Below are positions 59,400 to 64,000 of a DNA stretch of 64,000 nucleotides, piece after piece. Source of the DNA: Chryseobacterium angstadtii (GTDB taxonomy: Bacteria > Bacteroidota > Bacteroidia > Flavobacteriales > Weeksellaceae). Where the stretch lies: NCBI RefSeq assembly GCF_001045465.1, contig NZ_LFND01000008.1, positions 62,001 to 126,000 of the forward strand. The letters are read 5' to 3'. Every line of letters begins with the position of its first letter. Position 1 is the stretch's first letter. The notes beneath the pieces were generated by a model. It was not told the origin of the DNA, ran no database searches, and saw only the letters and a program-made list of their open reading frames with translations. A program made the position numbers and the translations under genes.

Positions 59400-60605
59400 T
59401 TGAAGAATATTGCATTTTACATAGCATCCAGATACCTTTTGGCTAAAAAAGGCAGTACTGCCGTTACGTTTATTACGTGGCTTTCGGTAGGGGCTATGAT
59501 GGTTGCTGTGACTGCAATGTTCGTCATCATTTCAGTATTTTCGGGACTTGAAGACCTGAATAAGGATCTTATTTCCAATCTTCATGCAGACCTTACCCTG
59601 AAAAGTGCTTCAGGAAAAACGGTAAAAGACCTGGACAAGGTAACCCATGTTTTAAACAACAACAAAGCGATCAGTAATTTTTCCCGCGTCATTGAGGAAA
59701 AAGTATATGTCAATTATAAAGGTAAAGGCGATATTGCCTATTTAAGAGGTGTAGATTCCGCTTATATCAAAGTAAACCCTATTGATAAGGACGTATTTTA
59801 CGGAACCTATCCCAGCTTCAAATACTCCAATGAAGTATTGATGGAAACCAATCTGCACAACAGACTTTCCATTCCTATAGATTCCACCAGCAGCTATGCT
59901 ACCATCTTCATGCCTAAACCAGGAACCGGTATCATCAACAAAGAAGAAGATATATACAATAAAAGAGACTTTCTGGTGACCGGAGTTTTTCCCGGAAAAG
60001 AACAGCTGGACAGTTATATCATTGCTCCCATTGAATTAACAGAAGAACTTTTGAATCTTCCAAAGAAATCCGCTTACGAGATTGTCATCAAACTCAAAAA
60101 TCCGGAAAATGCGGATGCCGTGAAACAGAGCCTTCTTAACTCATTGGGGAAAAACATTGAAATAAAAACCAAAGAAGAAGAAAATGCAGCTTTCTGGAAG
60201 ATGATCAATACAGAAAAAATGTTCATCTATCTGATCTTTGCACTGGTGATTTTCATTACCACATTCAACCTGGCGGGTGCTATTATTATTCTTCAACTCG
60301 ACAAAAAAGAACAGTCAAGGTCTCTTATTTCATTAGGCTTCCCGATCAGCCATTTAAGAATGACCTATTTCTATACCGGACTTCTCATTGTGATTTCCGG
60401 AGTTATCTCAGGACTCATCCTGGGAACTATTCTCTGCTATTTCCAACTTTATACGGAATTTTTCAAGGCGAATGAAATCCTGCCGTTTCCTGTAAAAATT
60501 GTCGGAAAAAATTATCTTATCGTTGCACTCACCGCATCCGTGTTCGGAATCATGATATCATGGTTCTTCTCTAAAATCGGGAAAGACTATATTACTAAAA
60601 GTTAA
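59400..60605 (+). CDS. FtsX/LolC-like ABC-transporter permease
   Basis: 401 residues, TTG start at 59400 chosen because MKNIAFYIASRYLLAKKGS is the conserved N-terminus. First transmembrane helix SVGAMMVAVTAMFVIISVF, a periplasmic MacB-type domain (about 45-260), then three helices (YLIFALVIFITTFNLAGAII and others). Lipoprotein-release permeases have this layout. The ATPase partner is not adjacent. rbfA-permease adjacency is common in Flavobacteriia as I recall it. Confidence 0.88.
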   Translation: MKNIAFYIASRYLLAKKGSTAVTFITWLSVGAMMVAVTAMFVIISVFSGLEDLNKDLISNLHADLTLKSASGKTVKDLDKVTHVLNNNKAISNFSRVIEEKVYVNYKGKGDIAYLRGVDSAYIKVNPIDKDVFYGTYPSFKYSNEVLMETNLHNRLSIPIDSTSSYATIFMPKPGTGIINKEEDIYNKRDFLVTGVFPGKEQLDSYIIAPIELTEELLNLPKKSAYEIVIKLKNPENADAVKQSLLNSLGKNIEIKTKEEENAAFWKMINTEKMFIYLIFALVIFITTFNLAGAIIILQLDKKEQSRSLISLGFPISHLRMTYFYTGLLIVISGVISGLILGTILCYFQLYTEFFKANEILPFPVKIVGKNYLIVALTASVFGIMISWFFSKIGKDYITKS

Positions 60606-60675
60606 CATGCTTGATTTAAAATAAAATATCCTTCACTTTCAATTTTTTGTACCTTTACGGCCCAATTTTTTTGAA

Positions 60676-62466
60676 ATGAAACGAATTTTATCTTTTTTTC
60701 TGCTGAGTTTTGCAATTTTTCTTGCATCAGCACAGGCACCTGCCGGTTATTATGACAGCGCTGCAGGGCTAACCCAGGCTCCTCTTAAAACAGCCCTTCG
60801 AAATATTATTAAAGAAGGCCACCAGGACAAAGGTTATGATGGTTTATGGACCGGATATGCCACAACAGACCGTGATTATTTTTATGAAAACGACGGAAAG
60901 ATCTTGGATATCTATTCCGAAAACCCTAACGGACCGGATCCGTATACTTTCAATTTAGGAACCAACCAATGCGGACAATACTCTAATGAAGGAGATTGTT
61001 ACAATAGAGAGCACATCGTTCCCCAAAGCCTTTTCAATCAAGGATTCCCAATGAAATCAGATATTCACTTCATCCGTCCAACAGACGGAAAAGTAAATGG
61101 GATGAGATCTAATTTCCCTTTTGGAAAAGTAGGAAATGCTTCTTATACTTCTGATAACGGATCTAAACTTGGAACCTCTTCCTCTCAGGGATATGGAGGA
61201 ACTGTATTTGAACCTATTGATGCTTTTAAAGGGGATGTAGCAAGAATGATCTTCTATTTCGTAACAAGATATGAAAATGAACTTTCTTCTTTCAGTACAG
61301 GAAATATGCTGGGCGGATCTTCTTTTCCGGGACTTCAGACATGGGAACTGAATCAGCTTTTGGCATGGCACGCAATGGATCCTGTCTCTGCTGAGGAAAT
61401 TGCCAGAAACAATGCATCTTATACTTATCAGGGAAACAGAAACCCTTTTATTGATAATCCGGCCTATGCTAACCAGATCTGGGGAACACCGGTTGTAGAT
61501 ACACAGGCACCTACAGCTCCTACCAATCTTGTAACTCAAAACCCTACTGCTAATACAGTTTCTTTAAGCTGGACCGCTGCTACAGACAATATCGGTGTTA
61601 CCGCTTATGATGTATATGCTAACGGTGTATTCAAAATAACAGTTTCCGGAACTACGGCTACCGTTCAGGGACTGGCGCCATCTACAACCTATACTTTCTA
61701 CGTTATTGCTAAAGATGCCGCAGGAAATTCCTCTCCGCAAAGTAACAGTGCGGATGGAACGACACTTGCCGGGCAACCTGGCGGAACAAGCTGTGGAACT
61801 GAGAATTTCCAGAATATTCCGGCTGCTGATTCAGGTTATTTAACAAGAACATGGACCAGTAACAATATCTCGTGGACGGCTACTTCTGCAAGAACGGATG
61901 AAACAATTAACGGAAAGGCAATCACCATAAGAAATGGTAACTTAACCAGTTCAACACTGACGGAAGGAATTCAGAATCTGGAAATAAAAACCCAGCTGAA
62001 ATATGGAAGCTCAGCAGGAACTCTGAACGTATTAATCAATGATGTACAGGTGGGTACAATAGCCTATACGGCAGACAAAGCAGTATCTACACAAACCATT
62101 AATAACATCAATGTAAGCGGAAACGTAGTCATTAAAATTGTAAACCCTGTATCTTCCAGCGGAAACAGAGTGGCATTGGATGATCTTACCTGGACATGTT
62201 TCGGTTCATTAGGAACTTCAGATGTGAAAAAAGACAAAGCTGAATTCACCATCTACCCTAACCCGGTGAGAAATAACGAATTATTTGTGAAAGGAGAAAA
62301 CTTAACCAAAATCTTAAAAGCTGAAATCTACGATCTTTCAGGAAAACTGATTGAAGTGATTGCAAATCCTTTCAAAAACTCCAATAAAATTAACCTAAAA
62401 GGACTTGTTAAAGGAAACTACATCCTGAAAACAGATAGTTTCTCTACTAAATTCATGGTAGATTAA
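60676..62466 (+). CDS. Secreted endonuclease I with FN3 and type IX sorting domain
   Basis: 596 residues. Signal peptide (LSFFLLSFAIFLASAQA). Endonuclease I domain about 20-270 with the catalytic block CYNREHIVPQSLF and DIHFIRPTDGKVNGMRSN. Then a fibronectin III domain (APTAPTNLVTQNPTANTVSL ... TTYTFYVIAKDAAGN), a beta-sandwich region, and a C-terminal T9SS sorting domain (FTIYPNPVRNNELFVKG). It degrades extracellular DNA or RNA, probably for phosphate and nucleotides. Confidence 0.92.
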   Translation: MKRILSFFLLSFAIFLASAQAPAGYYDSAAGLTQAPLKTALRNIIKEGHQDKGYDGLWTGYATTDRDYFYENDGKILDIYSENPNGPDPYTFNLGTNQCGQYSNEGDCYNREHIVPQSLFNQGFPMKSDIHFIRPTDGKVNGMRSNFPFGKVGNASYTSDNGSKLGTSSSQGYGGTVFEPIDAFKGDVARMIFYFVTRYENELSSFSTGNMLGGSSFPGLQTWELNQLLAWHAMDPVSAEEIARNNASYTYQGNRNPFIDNPAYANQIWGTPVVDTQAPTAPTNLVTQNPTANTVSLSWTAATDNIGVTAYDVYANGVFKITVSGTTATVQGLAPSTTYTFYVIAKDAAGNSSPQSNSADGTTLAGQPGGTSCGTENFQNIPAADSGYLTRTWTSNNISWTATSARTDETINGKAITIRNGNLTSSTLTEGIQNLEIKTQLKYGSSAGTLNVLINDVQVGTIAYTADKAVSTQTINNINVSGNVVIKIVNPVSSSGNRVALDDLTWTCFGSLGTSDVKKDKAEFTIYPNPVRNNELFVKGENLTKILKAEIYDLSGKLIEVIANPFKNSNKINLKGLVKGNYILKTDSFSTKFMVD

Positions 62467-62488
62467 ACCTTAAAAAATATTTGATTAC

Positions 62489-62516
62489 AAAGACCGATTT
62501 ATTCGGTCTTTTTTTT
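62489..62516 (+). terminator. Terminator after endonuclease I gene
   Basis: AAAGACCGA (62489-62497) pairs with TCGGTCTTT (62503-62511), then T-run. Confidence 0.88.
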
Positions 62517-62527
62517 ATTTTTGATCT

Positions 62528-63265
62528 ATGGATTCCAATAAAAAATTAGGCCTGATAGGAAAGAATATTTCCTATTCTTTTTCCAAAAAATTCTTTGAAG
62601 ACAAGTTTCAGAAGCTTATGCTGAAAGACTTTACTTACGATATTTTTGATCTGAATGAAATAAATGAAGTAGAAAATCTTCTGGCTGATCCACAGCTTTT
62701 AGGATTCAATGTGACCATTCCATACAAGGAAAAAATCATTGATTATCTCGACAACCTTAGTGATGAAGCAGAAAAAATAGGTGCTGTAAACTGTGTCCTC
62801 ATCAGAGACGGTAAAAAAACGGGGTACAATACGGATGCCTTCGGTTTTGAAAAAACGTTGCTTCTTCACAAAAAAAACCATCAGGATAAAGCGCTCATTC
62901 TTGGAAACGGAGGTGCTGCAAAAGCCGTAAAATATGTGATGGATAAACACGGAATTCCTTCGATCACCATATCAAGAAACTCTGAAATCAACTTTGAAAA
63001 CATAGATGCAGAAACGGTTCGTGATCATAAAATTATTATTCAGTGTACACCGGTAGGAACATTCCCGAATGTGGAAGACTGTCTGAAGTTTCCTTTTGAA
63101 GGAATCACCCCGGAACACCTGATTATTGATCTTATTTACAACCCCAATTATACCCAGTTTATCATTAAAGCATCCGAAAAAGGAGCCAAAACCGTGAACG
63201 GATATTATATGCTTGAACAGCAAGCAGAAAAAGCTTGGGAAATTTGGAATTTTCAAAAAAAATAA
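62528..63265 (+). CDS. aroE: Shikimate dehydrogenase
   Basis: 245 residues. LIGKNISYSFSKKFFEDKF is the shikimate-binding start (SxS), GFNVTIPYKEKIIDYLD carries the catalytic Lys, LILGNGGAAKAVKYVM the NADPH site, and VNGYYMLEQQAEKAWEIW the conserved end. It reduces 3-dehydroshikimate to shikimate for aromatic amino acids. Slightly short, as in Bacteroidota. Confidence 0.93.
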   Translation: MDSNKKLGLIGKNISYSFSKKFFEDKFQKLMLKDFTYDIFDLNEINEVENLLADPQLLGFNVTIPYKEKIIDYLDNLSDEAEKIGAVNCVLIRDGKKTGYNTDAFGFEKTLLLHKKNHQDKALILGNGGAAKAVKYVMDKHGIPSITISRNSEINFENIDAETVRDHKIIIQCTPVGTFPNVEDCLKFPFEGITPEHLIIDLIYNPNYTQFIIKASEKGAKTVNGYYMLEQQAEKAWEIWNFQKK

Positions 63266-63340
63266 CCTAAATTAGTACCTTAATTGGCTTTACAGCTATA
63301 TACAAAAGGATATTAACGCCACTCACATAAAAGATTTGCT

Positions 63341-64000
63341 ATGACTACAGAAAACAATCTTTCTGAAAACGAAGAAAATAAAAATCCTAACGAAGTATCT
63401 CAGGAAGAAACCTCACAGGCCGACACTTCCCATCAGGAAATAGCTCATGATGATGAAGCAGAGCACCCGGAAGAGGATCATGCCGATGATATTTCTCTGG
63501 CTGACGCATTGAAAGAAATGGAGTCTATCATCAATATGGCCAATGCCGGTGAAAACTTCAAAAGATTCAATCAGCTAAAGGAAAAAGCAAATCATTACAT
63601 CCATGATGAAGTGGAAGATAAAAAACATGAATATGTAGAAGGCGGAAACCCTCCTGAAAACTTCAGCTACGAACATCCTTTACAATCTAAATTTTCTGCT
63701 TTAATCAATATTTTCAGAGAAAAACACGATTCTTACCAGAAATCTCAGGATGAAGAGCAGAAGAAAAACCTGGATCACCGCCAGAATATCATAGAAAGAC
63801 TTAAAAATCTTTATACCAACTCTGAACCGGGAACTAATCTTTTCAAATCCATCCGTGAAATCAAAGAAGAATGGTCCAAAGCCGGACAGGTGGCCAAATC
63901 TGAATTCAAGATCCTTAACAATAATTATTTCCATCACCTGAATCAGTTTTATCAGATGCTGGATCTGAATAAAGAATTTCTTGAGCAGGAATTCAGCCAC
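63341..64000 (+). CDS. DUF349 protein (partial, runs off window)
   Basis: ATG 63341 opens a frame to the window end, at least 220 residues. The first about 55 residues are acidic and disordered (Glu/Asp-rich). Helical three-helix units typical of DUF349 follow (LFKSIREIKEEWSKAGQVAK). DUF349 proteins are coiled-coil-like and of unknown role. Follows aroE by 75 bases. Confidence 0.85.
   Translation, partial: MTTENNLSENEENKNPNEVSQEETSQADTSHQEIAHDDEAEHPEEDHADDISLADALKEMESIINMANAGENFKRFNQLKEKANHYIHDEVEDKKHEYVEGGNPPENFSYEHPLQSKFSALINIFREKHDSYQKSQDEEQKKNLDHRQNIIERLKNLYTNSEPGTNLFKSIREIKEEWSKAGQVAKSEFKILNNNYFHHLNQFYQMLDLNKEFLEQEFSH

Overview
The window is AT-rich DNA from a flavobacterium, most likely Chryseobacterium or a close relative (Weeksellaceae, Bacteroidota). 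The signs are TAnnTTTG-type promoters in front of many genes, secreted proteins with type IX secretion sorting tails, a fused CcoN-CcoO cbb3 oxidase, an IGIG-type surface protein, a GG-leader Cys-rich peptide, and tRNAs without an encoded CCA.

Layout. 0-6.6 kb: SulP transporter, two small helix-turn-helix proteins, a broken gene, a secreted protein and a VOC protein. 6.8-14.3 kb (minus): SWIM protein, DUF6493-like protein plus a C-terminal relic of a paralogue, a slipin/SPFH protein, and degenerate tRNA-like pieces in the leader. 14.4-16.2 kb (plus): MarR regulator, frameshifted DUF1330-like gene, alpha/beta hydrolase. 16.2-25.6 kb (minus): the most remarkable region, described below. 25.8-33.4 kb (minus): a six-gene operon resembling MoxR-vWA-beta-propeller systems. 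33.8-34.6 kb: deoD. 34.6-41.3 kb (minus): TatD, small unknown genes, a zinc-ribbon SDR and a DUF434 protein, with four unusual tRNAs lying between the protein genes. 41.5-52.3 kb: lipoprotein, metallo-beta-lactamase-fold protein, TonB receptor, catalase, CcoNO, Cys-rich peptide, T9SS protein. 52.4-58.3 kb: a very AT-rich accessory island (TPR protein, helicase relic, HEPN-like protein, PD-(D/E)XK protein, another relic) ending at a canonical tRNA(CAT). 58.5-64 kb: core genes mce, rbfA, FtsX-like permease, endonuclease I, aroE, DUF349.

The central system (16.2-25.6 kb, minus strand) reads in transcription order as follows. A promoter drives a 42-codon ORF in which all 20 amino acids occur within the first 26 codons, followed by a strong terminator hairpin. 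A second promoter drives a 38-codon ORF using 18 amino acids, followed by a hairpin and U-tract ending 2 nt before the first tRNA. Then come fifteen tRNA-like genes (many with odd architecture), then a YkuK-like RNase H-fold protein, a cyclic-phosphate-processing receiver protein, a DinB-like protein, an Rnl2-like RNA ligase, an RNase Z-like protein, a metallophosphoesterase and two Eri1-like exonucleases (one broken). In both leader ORFs the 3' end carries a copy of the terminator's 3' arm, so it can pair with the terminator's 5' arm instead. My reading is that each leader is a general sensor: depletion or cleavage of almost any tRNA stalls the ribosome, the antiterminator forms, and replacement tRNAs plus RNA-repair enzymes are made. 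Part of this repair set also has an internal promoter sharing a TGCGY-N8-TGCGY element with the slipin operon and the SDR/tRNA/TatD operon. The mechanism is inference; the ORFs, composition, hairpins, complementarity and gene order are visible in the sequence.
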